Positions 33,308 to 45,473 of a stretch of 64,000 nucleotides of DNA are shown in pieces. The position numbers were made by a program, and so were the translations under genes. The notes beneath the pieces were generated by a model. That model was not told where the DNA came from, did no database searches, and worked only from the letters and a program-made list of their open reading frames with translations. How positions within the stretch are numbered: the first letter of the stretch is position 1; every line of letters starts with the position of its first letter. The DNA lies in assembly GCA_010356995.1 (NCBI GenBank), contig ML996702.1:453013-517012 (forward strand). Reading direction: 5' to 3'. The DNA is from Trichodelitschia bisporula. Taxonomy: Eukaryota > Ascomycota > Dothideomycetes > Phaeotrichales > Phaeotrichaceae.

Positions 33308-35156
33308 CTACGAGGACGGATTGACAGTGGTTTTGCGGAACTGCAGCGGCTGTGAAGGAGAGACCGGCTGTGAAGGAGAGCGCGGCGTTGGGGTTCCAGC
33401 CAAGGGAGGCGACGGGATCGGCTGTCCTTCGGCCAGAATCTGGGGAGTTCCGATGCCGGGGAAGGGTGAGATTGTGCCTGGCGCTGACGGCGGAATCGGA
33501 GTCTTCAGGTCCTCGGGGCTGCCGGGAATGACATGGTCGGGGAGACCAGGGATGTGGATGCGCTTGGCGACATTGCTGTAGCTTGAGGGAATGATCTGGG
33601 CCCAACGTCAGCTAAGAATCATATAATCCGGCAGGTACAAACCTCAATGATCTCGTTGCGCGGGAACTCCAGCTTAGGAATGTCGGTCGCATTGCAGGCC
33701 ATGAGATACCCGTAGAGGACGCGAAGAACACTCTCGTGGGCGATGATGAGCAGGTCATTGTGCTCCCGCTCGAGCTCAAGGATGATCGGTTCGAGGCGGA
33801 CGGCCAAGTCATGATACGACTGTAAAGGGTCAACGGGGCAACAAGATACGTTCAAGACATGAACAAACCTCAGCACGCGGGTACCGGTGGTGGTAAGGAT
33901 CAGCCTGGTGTTTAGCAACCTCCTCTGGATACTCCGCTCGAATCTGCTCTTCGCTCTTCTTCTCGCATACGCCAGGGTTTAACTGACTGAGCTGAGAGCG
34001 CTGACGGACGCGGTACCCGAGAACTTCCAAGTACTCGCCAGTCTCCACGGTGCGGCGCCGAGTGGAGGTCCAAACGGTGAGAGGCTTCAGAGCATTGTCT
34101 GGCCCACCACGGGCGATGACTTCCTCACGCTCCTGCTCGCGATGCTTCAGCAGAGTCTGGGTCATCTTCTCAGCGTAGTCACGGCCCTCATCAGAAATAG
34201 AGGCATCCGCCTTGTACGACTCCTCCTCGGCAGTCGTGCCAGCCCTAGCGAAGTAGGTCTGGCGCGATTTGATATGGAGATTGAGAAGATAGAAGACGAT
34301 GCGCTGCGACAGATAGCCGAAGTTGCAGTTGTTGACAATGACACGCGCCCCGGCGTTGATCATCTTGATCCAGGCGAGTTCCTTCTCTTCCATCGTCTCA
34401 AAGTGGGGAATGCGCGCGGCGATGCGGCCGAGGTAGTGCTTGACAGCCTCTTCATCCGACCAGCCCACGTAGTCCGGCGAAGATATTTTCACGCTGCGGA
34501 CATTCTCCTCAATGATGCGCTCGTCGGTGCAGTGCGACTCGATGAAGAGAGTCTGAACCTGGTGCTTCGCGAACTCCTTGGCAAGGGCCTTGCGGCCAAC
34601 GGACAGGGGGTTCACGGCGTCATAAATAGCAACCTGGCCGTTCTCCTGATCCAGGAACTGCAAAATATCCTCCCGACACTTCTTGAGAATCTTGTTTCTC
34701 AGGAGGACTGACGACGGCGATGCGTTGACGTGAAAGTAGTCATCCGGGATCTCTTTGCCCGGACCGACGGTGGCACGCCGGTAGTCCCCGAGATGAAAGA
34801 CATGCGTCTTCACCCCGAGCCAGCGCAGGTAGCGCGCAACGGCAACCGAGATGTGTGTCTTACCACGGGCAGGAAGACCAACGGTCGCGATGACAATGCG
34901 CCCCGAGTGGAAGAGGCGACCGGACTCTGTGCTGTACAGCTGCGCGGGAGCCATCTCTTGGGTCTCCGGGAGGTCGTGGATTGCGTCGATGAAAGTGCTC
35001 GACCGCCTCCGAAAGCGGGGAGAGTTGGCCGCAGCCTCGGCAGTACTACAATTGTGAGACGCTGGACATATAGAGACATGGTCGAACCGCTATAGTGATG
35101 CTTCGGTAGAAGCGGGGAAGCCATAAGAAACGGGAGACATACAGAAGGGTATCCAT
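33308..35156 (-). CDS. 6-phosphofructo-2-kinase with a degenerate fructose-2,6-bisphosphatase half
   Basis: Four exons, 35156-35143, 35045-33869, 33819-33643 and 33595-33308, give 551 residues; the first exon is only 14 nt (MDTLL). The kinase domain has Walker A GLPARGKT (residues 61-68), HVFHLGDYRR, AIYDAVNP and VNNCNFGYLSQRIVFYLLNLH, so it should make fructose-2,6-bisphosphate, the main activator of phosphofructokinase and brake on gluconeogenesis. The phosphatase half is recognisable (WTSTRRRTVETGEYL, AHESVLRVLYGYLMA), but the R-H-G box is RAG at residues 272-274: Ala273 replaces the histidine that becomes phosphorylated during catalysis. Yeast Pfk26 has also lost this residue and is kinase-only, so a monofunctional enzyme is expected. 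The Pro/Ser-rich tail could be a phosphorylation site cluster. Cytosolic. Confidence 0.93.
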
Positions 35157-35881
35157 CTTGTAGACGTGTAGCGTATGATCTCGTATGTGAAATTCTACGA
35201 GATGTGTCTATGTTTTACTCACGCGCGATGCGAAAAGGTAAGATCGGGTTGGTTGCGGGGTTTATTGATAGGCGCTGCGGGAGATATCAGGCTGGCGATT
35301 GAATGAGGATCGTGAAACTGGAAAGGTCCTGCTGCCCACGGCGGGGCAAACAGGAAAAAGAGAGGCTGACTCAGGCAAAATAAAATGCTGTAGTGGTGGT
35401 GACGATGTTTGCGACAGGTTGGTGGGGGTTGGAGAGGTTGTTGGAGTTGCGGGAGGCCGAGGACTGGCTTAAGGGCGGCGTTCGCGCACGAACTTGTGTC
35501 ATACTGCGGGCGGCTTGATAGGCTGGCGCGATCGGTCTGGTTGATTCGAGCCTTAGGCCTGTCTTGGATGCTTGGCTGCTAGAGGCTAGTTCCAAGGTCA
35601 GATTGATAAGGCCATGTAGTAACGTGACTTGATGCCCACCCTGCGCCTGCCATCTACCCGGAGCTACAGGCGCCGTCTTCCGACTGCATTCTGGCGCTCC
35701 TGGAAAATTAGTTCTACTCCATACGACTTCATACGATCGCAGAGCGGGCGCAATAAGGTCTCCAGTCTGACGTCCCCATCACTTCGAGTCGTCATCTTTC
35801 CTGTGCAACTACCCATATCCCTCCCCTCTCTCCTTGTCGACTGGAGTTCCTGAGCCACCCCCCTCACCTCCACCACACTCA
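35157..35881. promoter_or_regulatory. Divergent promoter of PFK-2 and tom40
   Basis: 725 bp between two divergent starts. A pyrimidine-rich stretch right before tom40 (about 35800-35880) fits its leader. No coding signal. Confidence 0.5.
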
Positions 35882-37043
35882 ATGGCTGTTTCCGAGAAGC
35901 AGCAGTCCGCATTGGACGTCCTGACGTCCAATGTCATCGGCGCACGCCTAGCAGACGTATACCTGGGCTTCCAAGATCGGCGGAAAGCTCTAGGCCTTCC
36001 GAACCCGGGTACTTTGGACAATATCGCGAAGGAGGTTGAGCGTGATGTCTTCCTCAACAACCTCAGCTTCGCCGGCCTGCGGGCCGATATCAACAAGGCT
36101 TTCAGCGCCTCCCCGATCTTCCAAGTTTCACATTCGCTGTCCATGGGCTCGCAAAGCTTACCGCCCTATGCATTCGCTACCATGTATGGGTCGCCGAAGG
36201 TATGTTGATTCGGAGTCGGCAGTATGACTGCGCTAACACCGCACAGGTTTTCCTCCAAGCGAACGTCGACAATGAATTCAACCTCATGGGCCGCTTCAAT
36301 TGGCGATGGACATCGGCCCTCGTGACTAAGACCAGCGTGCAACTCATGCCTGGCGGTCAGAGCAGCATGATGTCGGTAGAGCAGGACTACACCGGCGCCG
36401 ACTTTACCGCTAGCGTGAAGGCGATGAACCCTTCGATTCTGGAGGGTGGTCTCACCGGCATATTCATCGGCGACTATCTTCAAGCTGTCACCCCCAAGCT
36501 GTCGATTGGGTTGAACGCCATCTGGCAACGACAGGGCATGAACCAAGGTCCCGACAGCCTCCTTACTTATGGTGCGCGGTACAAGAGCCAGGAGTGGATT
36601 GCCACGGCGAGGATGGCTGCTCAAGGTGGCCTGCAGGCGACCTACTGGCGGAAGCTTGCGGACAAGATTGAGGCTGGTGTTGACATCAACCTTCAGTTTG
36701 CACCTGGCATGGGTGGCATTATGGGCGGTCCCATGCGCAAGGAGGGCACCACTACACTGGGCGTGAAGTATGACTTCCGTGCATCGAGCTTCCGCGCACA
36801 AGTCGACAGCAACGGCAAGCTTGGCTGCTTGTTGGAGAAGCGCGTGGCTCCGGCGGTGCAGGTGACGTTCTCCGGAGAGATCGATCACTACAAGGTAAGC
36901 AACTCCCAACATGATAGGAGGCGTAGCTGACCCCCGGACAGAGCCAGACAAAGCTCGGCCTTGCCGTATCGATTGAGAACGCTAGTGAGGAAGTCATGGA
37001 GCAGCAAGAAAAGGCCGCTAATGAGCTGCCACCTCCGTTCTAG
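35882..37043 (+). CDS. tom40: Mitochondrial import channel Tom40
   Basis: Three exons, 35882-36199, 36247-36894 and 36942-37043, give 355 residues. Introns are both 47 bp. The porin_3-type beta-barrel is evident from alternating strands: FLQANVDNEFNLMGRFNWRW, TKTSVQLMPGGQSSMMSVEQ, the Tom40-typical EGGLTGIFIGDYLQAVTPKL, GGLQATYWRKLADKIEAGVD and the final strand SQTKLGLAVSIENASEEVM. The N-terminal helical part (ALDVLTSNVIGARLADVYLG) plugs the pore in known structures. Tom40 forms the outer-membrane pore through which nearly all mitochondrial precursors pass. It ends 535 bp from the end of tom22, its complex partner, in convergent orientation. The first ATG after a CT-rich leader is taken as the start. 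Confidence 0.95.
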
Positions 37044-37577
37044 ATGCATAACGACGGTCTCGGAAGCGCCGATGACCGCTCCTCCCCACGGCGTCGGCGC
37101 GATTCTCCCCTGTATTATCAGATTTTCTTTCCACTAGGTACCCGCGAGCGTTCAGTCAAGGTGCTGGCTGACGTAGAAACGCGTAGGAGCGTAGTCATCT
37201 GTGGAATGAGGTAATGCGAGCCATGACTTGGAATACCTCGGGAATCAGGGCATAGCTTCGGTTAGAGCAGCGGTCTGATGGGTTCTGAGCGTTGACGGTG
37301 TTGATGATGATGTGCAAAAGGATCAAAATCATGGCCCGTCGCCTGTACAGATAGGACTTGCGACGAGCTGGAAACCATTTCTCCACTTGCCACTGCATTG
37401 TGCTTCGTTTGATTGTGCCATTTTGATTTTCCGAAAACCCGTGTCAGAGATGGGATCTATTCATACAACGTGCAGCCTCGATCAGGGGCCTCCGAGCCCT
37501 CCATAACCATCATGAAAAGCCCACAGTACGACGCCGCCCACTAGAACCATCGCATAGCCAAACCCATTCGTCTCCCC
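37044..37577. other. Shared 3' flank of tom40 and tom22
   Basis: Convergent intergenic region of 534 bp; no further gene seen. Confidence 0.6.
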
Positions 37578-38108
37578 TTACATTCGGGGCGCCGCCTGGG
37601 TCGTAGCACCCGGCGTCAACAGCTACTCATATTAGCCATGCCGCTCCCTTGAAAGAGGCGGGGAAAAACTCACATCATTCGCACTCTGCTGCATCTTCAT
37701 TTCGCGCTCCATCTCAATCATCTGCTGCTCCTCCGCATATGCCAACGCCCACGGCACGCCCAGCAACAGCGAGCTCGTGCTAATGACCCACAGCGCCTTG
37801 CCGCCAAAGCCCAGCGTACCCTTAACCCAGCCCGTCACAGCCGCGACCGCCGAACTCGCCGCCTGCCGCTGCTTGGCGGGAATCATGGACTGCAGCGCAG
37901 AAAGGCGCTCGAGGAAGGTCTCATCAGGGTCGATGGAGGAGGTAGTAGAAGAGGCATCCGAGTCTATGCGGTGTTAGCTACGATTTGGCGCCGCGGGGCG
38001 TGGAGCCGTACTATCGTCGTCGTCTGTGTTCCAGTCGTCATCGCCGCCCAGGGGACCTGTCTGCGGCGCAGTGAGGTCCTCGTCCGCGACTTCTTCGAGC
38101 TTGACCAT
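37578..38108 (-). CDS. tom22: Mitochondrial import receptor Tom22
   Basis: Three exons, 38108-38012, 37963-37674 and 37622-37578, with 48 and 51 bp introns, give 143 residues. The N-terminus is acidic (MVKLEEVADEDL...DDDWNTDDDD), as needed for binding presequences. DETFLERLSALQSMIPAKQR is the conserved Tom22 segment before the membrane. One transmembrane helix follows (LWVISTSSLLLGVPWALAYA) with a Pro inside it, as in other Tom22 proteins. The short intermembrane-space tail EEQQMIEMEREMKMQQSAND is followed by a terminal exon LLTPGATTQAAPRM. Tom22 docks Tom20/Tom70 and organises Tom40 pores. Small size and two introns make this gene easy to miss. Confidence 0.92.
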
Positions 38109-38432
38109 TGTGACGATTGGGGAATTGGTGGGTGGGAGGGTGGTAGAGATGTGTTTGGGCGCGGGCTGGTGGACTCGAAAACTGGAGCGATAGGAACTTT
38201 TGGATGGCGTCGGCGAAGCTTTTTACCGGGGACAGGGGTCGGGGGCGGGAGGTGACGTCCAGACATTGCACACTGCCGCGCGGAAGGCACTTTGGATGAG
38301 AGATATGGTAAGGAGCGAGTGATCAATCAATTGAGCGCGAGGCATGAGGTCTAGAGCCCTGCAAATATCCAAATTTTGATCGCAACGTTTTGATAGCTAC
38401 ATAGCAACACCGAGGAATGAGATCTCTCTCAT
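38109..38432. other. tom22 promoter / spb1 3' flank
   Basis: 324 bp between tandem minus-strand genes; nothing else seen. Confidence 0.5.
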
Positions 38433-41058
38433 TTACCGCTTTGTCTTCTTCTTGAGCCGCTTCAACGCCCGCATATCCTTCTTCATGCGCGCATCAACCA
38501 TCTTGTAACGACCCTTCGTACCCTTCGGTCGCCCAGATATGCCACGGTTTCCACCTCTCGCAACCACAAGCTTGACAGACTGCTTCGGCTTGGACTTAGT
38601 AGCCCGGGACACCATGCGCGCAATAGCCTTAGCCTTGTCACTCTCATCCATAGCCTCGTCCTCCAACATAACCGCACTCTTCTTCTTCATCTTCTCCAGC
38701 CGCTGTGCCGCCTTAAACTTCTTGCGTGCCTTCGCCTCGCGCACCTTCTTGATGGGACGAGCGTTGAAAGCACGCATCTTGTCCTTGATGGCCTGGGCGG
38801 CGGCCTTGGTGATAGGCCGCTGCTGCCTCGAGTGCTTGTTCTCATCGTCAAGGAACCACTCGGGCAAGCCCTCGGTATCGCGCAAAGCGTACTTGTTGAA
38901 GCCGTCATCAATGAGGTCTTCGGGACGCTTGGCACCGGTGGCGAGCTGATGGGCGAGCGTCATGGCTTCCGCGGTGACGATGTCGATATCTGTCTGGCCC
39001 TTCTTCGGCTCGCGAGCATTCTCATCCCAGTTCTCCTCTTCCTCCTCGTCGCGCTTTACGACTTCAAAGCCGTATGAACCCTCAGAACCGTCATCTGAGG
39101 CGGCTTCGGAGTCAAACTCTGCGAAACTGTCGTTGTCTGATTCCGGCTCTGCCCCAGCCACAGCATCGGTCGTCTGCTTTGCCGCAGAGGTTTCTTCGAC
39201 ATCTTCCATTTCGATCCCGCTGTCCTCGTCGATATCGGCCTCGACACCGATGTCCTTGAAGATATCCTGGTCGAAGAAGAGTTCAGCTCTGCGACTTAGA
39301 GCGCCGTTGGTCGACTGGTCGACGCCTAGCTTGGAAATGAGGGACTTGGGCTGAGGGTCTGCCTCGTCGTCCGAATCCGAATCCGAATCAGACTCGGGTT
39401 CCTCAACAAAGGCTTCCTCATCACTCTCTTCTTCCTCATTGTCCTCGATGCCATTCCACTCGCCGTCGCCTTGTTCGAGGCGCGCCTTCTTGACCCGGTA
39501 CTTGGGATCCCGAGTGGCCTGCTTCTCCACGTACTGCTCGTACATGTCGTCGAGCTGTCGCTCCAAAGCGTCACCATCAGAATCGCTGTCTTCCTCCACT
39601 TCATCTTCCTCCTTCGGCTTTTCCTCCACGATAGTCATCTTGCCCTTCGCGATTTTGCTGATAGCGCCAGCCTTATCCACAGCCTTTAGATTGAACATCG
39701 ACTCCGCACCCAGGGGTCCGTTCTGCTCTAGCCCCAGCTCGACGGGCGTCGTCATGTGAAGCTGCATGCGCACAATATCCTTTTGCTTGCGCTCATTCTC
39801 TCTGCGCCGTTCTTTCCGGACCTTCTTCGACTCGCGCTCTTTCAGCTTCTCCATGTCCTCTTGCAACTTCATCTCCTCATCCATATTCTCCACTCTTGCC
39901 ACCTCCTCTGCTTCTTGTTCCTTCGCAGCTTCCTTATCCTGCTCTACCTTGGTCTTCTTGGATGCGAAGCCAAAGACTTCACGCACCCTCAAACGCCACT
40001 TGAGCAGCAGACGGAATTCTTTGCGACCCAGCACCCTCAGATCGGCACAGCAGTTCCTGATCTCCTCGGTGGTCTCCGGCAGCTTATCAAGCGTCGCTAG
40101 TGCAATGTCGCCATTTGGCGGCTGCTCGAAGCTGAGCTTGTTCATTCCGCCCAGAATAGCGATCGGATCCGTTGACTGGATGAACTGACTGGCAGGGATC
40201 TCCTTGAACTGTGTGTAGTTGCCCTCTTCATAACCGTCACGCTTGCGCTTCTTGACTTCCGGGTTGAAGACCTTGGCCTCGTTGTTCGGGGTCGGATCCG
40301 CAAGCTCGGCGAAGACGGAGCGGGCGTCCAGGAACTTAGGGTCGATGCGCTTGGGTGCCTTGTAGCCGCGGCACACGACGAAGATTTCGGCGGAGACATT
40401 GCGGGAGGACGGCGGTTTTGTGGCCTCGACTTTGGTGAACAGCTGGTTGAAGACCCAAAGTAGCGGGTTGTAATCTTTTGACCGGAACACCTTGGTGACA
40501 AACGTTCCGCCTTCCACCAGAAACTCCGTAGCTAGTTTGAGCGACTGCAGGACAAGCTCTGCCTGCGAGAAAGCGTCCTGAACCCACGCCGTACCGACAT
40601 TCGGCGCACCGTCGTGCAAGACAGTGTCGGCCTTCCATGTCTTCAGATGCTGTCGGATGGTCGCGCGGCACTTGTCACTTGTGATATCGCTCTGGAAGGT
40701 AATGCAACGAGGGATTGCTCGGATAGGTGCCAAATCGACACCGATGATCAAAGCATTTGCGGGACAGACTTCTGAGGCGACTTGACACCATGACTACGCA
40801 GTCAGTCAGTCGCTGAACATGAACATCGAACAGGAGCGCTTACCCCGGGCGCAGCGCAAAGATCAATGACCACTTTGCTCTTCTCCAAGAAGTGGTACTT
40901 TTGATTCAACTGGATAAGCTTGAACGCCGCACGGGCGCGATAGCCCTTCTCTTTCGCGAGCTTGTACCATTTATCGAGACGGCCTTTGCCGTGCTGTGAA
41001 GTGTCAGCGGTAGCTCCAGAGAGACAATGATATCATGTACCTTCTTCTGAATCGCCAT
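38433..41058 (-). CDS. spb1: 27S pre-rRNA methyltransferase Spb1
   Basis: Three exons, 41058-41041 (18 nt), 40993-40844 and 40793-38433, give 842 residues. The FtsJ/RrmJ methyltransferase domain opens with [20 protein letters not shown] and [12 protein letters not shown]. The AdoMet site VIDLCAAPG at about 48-56 is split from [11 protein letters not shown] by the second intron. [17 protein letters not shown] and [13 protein letters not shown] carry the catalytic Asp and Lys. A DUF3381 region, long Glu/Lys coiled coils and acidic Ser/Asp tracts ([15 protein letters not shown]) follow, and the basic Spb1_C domain ends KRLKKKTKR. Spb1 2'-O-methylates the A-loop of 25S rRNA in the nucleolus during 60S assembly. 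Length matches the family. It is divergent with the YML020W-like gene over 503 bp. Confidence 0.95.
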
Positions 41059-41561
41059 GGTGAACTGGCGGCGAAAAGTTGGTGAGCGGTGGTGCAAAAC
41101 AGCAGTCTCTTTTGAGATGTCAAACTAAATTTTAGCCCTAGGCTGGTCGCATCCACGCTAGGCCGGAAGCGAACAAGGGCGACGGGGTGGTTAGGGCAAG
41201 GCAACGGCAAGGCATCAAGACGCGGTGCCTTGGGGCAAGATACCCCAACCGGCGTCATCGACTAGTTCAGGCGACGACGATGGATGCCCGCCAACAAAGC
41301 TGAGGCCTCTACCAACCCTACGATATCCTCTTCCTTCACCTACAGTCTCAAGGTTGGTTTTCCCTTGGCTACTGTATGCACATAACAACTGTTTGTCGCT
41401 CTCCCTGCCTCTACAGCCTCCCCCGCTATCACCGTCCTGAGCGTCCGTTCCGTTGTTGAGGTCCTTGCGAGTACTGCGTGTCCGTTCGTTTCGACCCGCT
41501 GGTGCTTACCCTCTCGCAGCGACGTCTCAGCCTCTTTCATTATCGTACCTCTGAGCACCCC
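41059..41561. promoter_or_regulatory. Divergent promoter of spb1 and the YML020W-like gene
   Basis: 503 bp between divergent starts. The right 250 bases are CT-rich on the plus strand, as in fungal leaders. The open frame continues upstream of 41562 without an ATG. Confidence 0.5.
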
Positions 41562-44221
41562 ATGGGGCCCCGGAAGAAGCCCAAGTCCAGCAACGCCACC
41601 CAAAATGCACCTCCGCCGGAGAGTACCCCTACCGGGTCCAACCCCGGGAACCCACCCATACCCACTTCATCAAACGCTCCCGATATCGTGAGCACGCGAT
41701 CCGAGCACACTGGCAAAAGTCCACCTATGGATATCAAACCTTCAGGAGCGGCGCTCGTTAAGGACAGCATCGCCCATCGCGCGAGCTGGTACGGCAGTTG
41801 GCGGGGCAAGTCGAAGCCTGTGGCCGAGGTTGCCAACGTGTCCGCCGGCCAGAGTCCGCCGCAGGAGGAGAGACCTGCAACACCTCGTCGGCGAAAGACT
41901 CCACAAAAGAACCCTCCAGGCAGCCCGTACGCTACCGTCCGTCACGCACCCTCCCAAGCCTCGGTTACGAAACTCAGCGTGACGTCGAATGGCATGGAGA
42001 ACTTTTTTGACTCTAAGAATCCGAAACCACCGCAAGAAGATGTTCAGATGCAGGATGCGCCTGCTTCCGACGTACCCGCGCCAGACACAAACCAGAAACC
42101 GGAGCCAGAGCCTGCGCCAGCCGAGCAGACAAACGCGGCTCAACCGAAGCCTGACCCGTCCTCAGGATGGTTTGGGTGGTGGTCTCGTCCTGATGGATAT
42201 CAAGATAAGACTGGTCCCAAGGAGCCACCCGCTGATAAACCAGCGGTGGCAGAACCGCCTCTGCAAGATCCACCGGCTGTTCCACCCTCGGTAGCAGAGC
42301 CCCCGAAGCCTGTGGAGGCTCCCGCCGCACAAACAGATTACAAAGAGGCAACTTCTAGACCTGCATCTGCTATGAGCGCTAAGCCATCGGAGCTAACGCA
42401 AGACTCCAAAGAGACCGCAGCGCGAAATCGATCATCATGGTTCTGGGGCTGGAGCTCAGCACAGAATGCGCAGCCAGAGCCGTCGGCCAGCGCGGCGGAG
42501 AGTAGTGCCGAGCAGACTCAGGCGCCACAAGATCCCCAACAGACTGCACCGGCTGTACCAGCGTCAGACATTCAACATGCACCGAGTGTCACAGAGCCTA
42601 CAGCGTCGTCCCAAGCTGCCTCGAAGCCGCAGCCTCCCAAGGGTCCTCAGCGTCAAAAGTCAACAGGCTGGGTCTTCTGGTCCAAGAGCCAGCCCTCCGA
42701 AACCGATCCAAACAAACAGGTCGGCGAGCTCGCAGTTGCTGACACGCCGTCAGCTTCTCATCCCGAGGCCGCACAGTTCAACGAGGGAGAGGAAGCTCCG
42801 AAGACGACTCCCAAGGAGGCTTCGAAACCTGTGAAGGCTGCACCTCTGGCTCTCAAGCCCTCTAAAAAGGATGCAAAGCGGGAGCCGCTTGAGACTCCCA
42901 AGCCTGGCACCCAAATCCAGCGCAATCCGAATCTTGTGCTCCCCGAGTTTCATAAAACGTATACGCTCGCTCAACCTGCCTCCCTATGGCAGATTGCCCG
43001 GCGGTACGTCCTGGGCCAAGATCCTGAGCTCAGTCACCTACACATCAACCCCAACCCGCCCCGCATCAAGAAGGCCATTGCTATGGGGGTACACGGCTTC
43101 TTCCCTGCCCCAATCATTCAAAAGGTGATTGGACAACCAACTGGTACATCCATTCGCTTCGCCAACTCTGCGGCAACAGCCATCCAAAAATGGACGGAGG
43201 AGCAGGGCTACGAGTGCGAGATTGAAAAGGTTGCACTCGAAGGCGAAGGCTTCATTGCCGATAGGGTGGACCTCTTGTGGAAATTGATGCTCAACTGGAT
43301 TGAACATATTCGCAAAGCCGATTTCATTCTCGTTGCCTGCCATTCCCAAGGCGTCCCCGTTGCTACCATGCTCGTTGCGAAGCTCATTCAGTTTGGCTGT
43401 GTGAACAATGCGAAGATTGGCATTTGTGCCATGGCCGGCGTCAACCTGGGTCCCTTTGCGGAGTACAAAACGCGCATGTTTGGAGGTTCCGCTTTAGAAC
43501 TGTTCGATTTTGCAGATCCGTCCAGCCGGGTTTCGGGCATGTACCGCACGGCTTTAGATCAGGTGGTCAACCACGGCGTTCGTGTGGTGTACATTGGCAG
43601 TATAGACGACCAGCTGGTGTCGTTAGAGGTTCGTTGTATCGTCCGTTTTGGGAAATGAGGCTAACTGTGGGCAGTCCTCGACGTTCAGCAATGTTTCGCA
43701 CCCATACATCTATCGCGCTGCTTTCATTGATGGCCGCCTGCATGCCGCCGACTTGTAGGTTTTTCTCGTATACTGGTCTGAGTCATCTGACATCTTCCAG
43801 CATCGCGCACCTCGTCGCCTTCTCCCTCAAGCTCCGCAACCTCGGCCTCTCCGACCACGGCCTGATCCGCGAACTGTCACCCGCCCTTGCGGGCAGCCTC
43901 TACACCGGCGAGGGCCATAGTCGGCTCTATGACTCGCCAAACGTGTACTCGCTGGCCATCTCCCACGCGCTGGAAACGACATCCCTGCCGCACTCCGTGC
44001 CGCTGGTGGTGAAGCCGTACGAAGGACCGCCCTCGACCAAAGACGCCAATCCTTACTTCCTGCCGTGGGCCATGCGCGGCGTGCTCGAGGAGGAAAGGGT
44101 GCGCAACGAGCTCATGGGCGATTGTCAGGATCTGCTGGCGCTGTTCGAGGAGTGGCGGCCGCAGAGTAAGGGGCTGAAGGATATCAAGTTTAGGCTTGAA
44201 GCTCTTAGGAGCAAGCTTTAG
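41562..44221 (+). CDS. YML020W-like fungal alpha/beta-hydrolase with Trp-rich repeats
   Basis: Three exons, 41562-43628, 43675-43754 and 43801-44221, with two 46 bp introns, give 855 residues. Residues 1-450 are disordered and Pro/Ala/Gln/Glu-rich. They contain four spaced aromatic motifs: ASWYGSWRGKS, SGWFGWWSRPD, SSWFWGWSSAQ and TGWVFWSKSQ. The C-terminal half is a conserved fungal hydrolase-like domain: LPEFHKTYTLAQPASLWQIA, GVHGFFPAPIIQKVIGQPTG, and a nucleophile elbow ACHSQGVPVATMLVAKLI with a likely serine. Later segments include YIGSIDDQLVSLESSTFSNV and HPYIYRAAFIDGR. The domain resembles the uncharacterised yeast protein YML020W. Substrate and location are unknown; no signal peptide or membrane helix is seen. 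Confidence 0.88.
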
Positions 44222-44484
44222 TCGGTTGGAACTTTTGGAGTGATGGGTACTGGGCGGGGGAGTGGTGTTTGGGACTGGTTTGTAACTTTTGGGCATGGGC
44301 TAGAAGCATTGAGCGTTCGACTGACGGTCATAGTCACGAGGGGTGTATCTATTCTCTTTCTGTTGTTACTAGAATCCAGCAATAAGCCAGTAAAACCATT
44401 CATGTCGTTGAACGCGGGGTATCACAACGCAGACCAAAACCGGAAAGCAACAACGCCGGCCTACCGTTAACAGCAAGCACGAAT

Positions 44485-45473
44485 TCAAGTGAACCCACTA
44501 ACAACCCCCGCATGCCAAACGCCATAGATCCCAACTCCCCCAACCACAAGTCCCAGCGCCATCCCCACCGGCACGCCGTAATCGAACCCAAACCACCCCT
44601 CCCCGCTCCGCTCCTTCTCCTTGACACCCGTTTTCTCCTTCGCGACCTCCTTCCTCACGCCCTCCTCCTCAACCCCTGTACTCAGCACCACCGCCAGTTC
44701 CGCCAGCATCCCCGCCATCCTCTCTGCAACCCCCTCCGCCGCCCTAACGACCATATCCTCCTGCTCCTCCCCCAACCACCTCCCCCACTCATCAACCTCC
44801 TCCTCCCAAGCCCTCCACACCCGCTCCTCCGCAGCCGCAACCGCACCCAGAAACTCCCATCCCGGGCCCCGAATCTCTCCCACCATCACCGCCATGGCCG
44901 CGAGATCAGCGACAGCGCGGGCCAATGCGTACGCCACGCCCACCCCCGTCGCCGGGAGGGCAAAGACAGCGAAGCGCGCATAGTTCAACACATCTTCCGA
45001 AGCCGGCGTCCCCTTGATAATGGGGGTTATAGAGGAGGATGCTGTGAGGACGGCGATGTCGCGCCGCAGGAGGGAGGTGGGGAGTAGCTCTGGGGGGGGG
45101 CTGGGGAAGTGTGGCGCGCGGAGCGTGGGGGGGAAGAGAGTAGCTGATGGGGAGGGGGATGGGAGACGAGGGTAGGAGAGGAGGATGTGCGCGAGGGGGA
45201 GGAGGGCGGTTGTGTATTCTGAGCGGGTGCTGGGTTGGAAGGTTGATGGGGGGAGGGGGGAGGGGATGTGTGGGCTGGGCTTGTTAGCGGGGGGATTGTG
45301 AGGGAGGGGAGGATGCGGGGGATGGGGGGGGCGTACGAGATTGCAGCGCGGAGGCGTGCGGAGAGCGAGGAGTCTTCGAGATCCGAGAGGCTGAGGTTGT
45401 CGTTCTCGGCGAGTGGGAAATCCATGCCGGCGAGGCCGATGAGGTCGTCTGTTGTCCCTTGGTTGGGCGGCAT
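44485..45473 (-). CDS. Uncharacterised protein with C-terminal membrane segment
   Basis: Two exons, 45473-45337 and 45274-44485, with a 62 bp intron (GTACGC, branch CGCTAAC, CCCAG) give 308 residues. The intron is C-rich and both flanking frames stay open, so the splice is judged by branch site and phase. The N-terminus is acidic (TTDDLIGLAGMDFPLAENDN) and a Pro/Ser-rich stretch follows. Then come a helical region with hydrophobic segments (YARFAVFALPATGVGVAYAL and AVADLAAMAVMVGEIRG), an amphipathic charged helix (RVWRAWEEEVDEWGRWLGEE) and a Gly-rich hydrophobic C-terminus (GMALGLVVGGVGIYGVW). The last may be a tail anchor. No family recognised. Confidence 0.75.
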
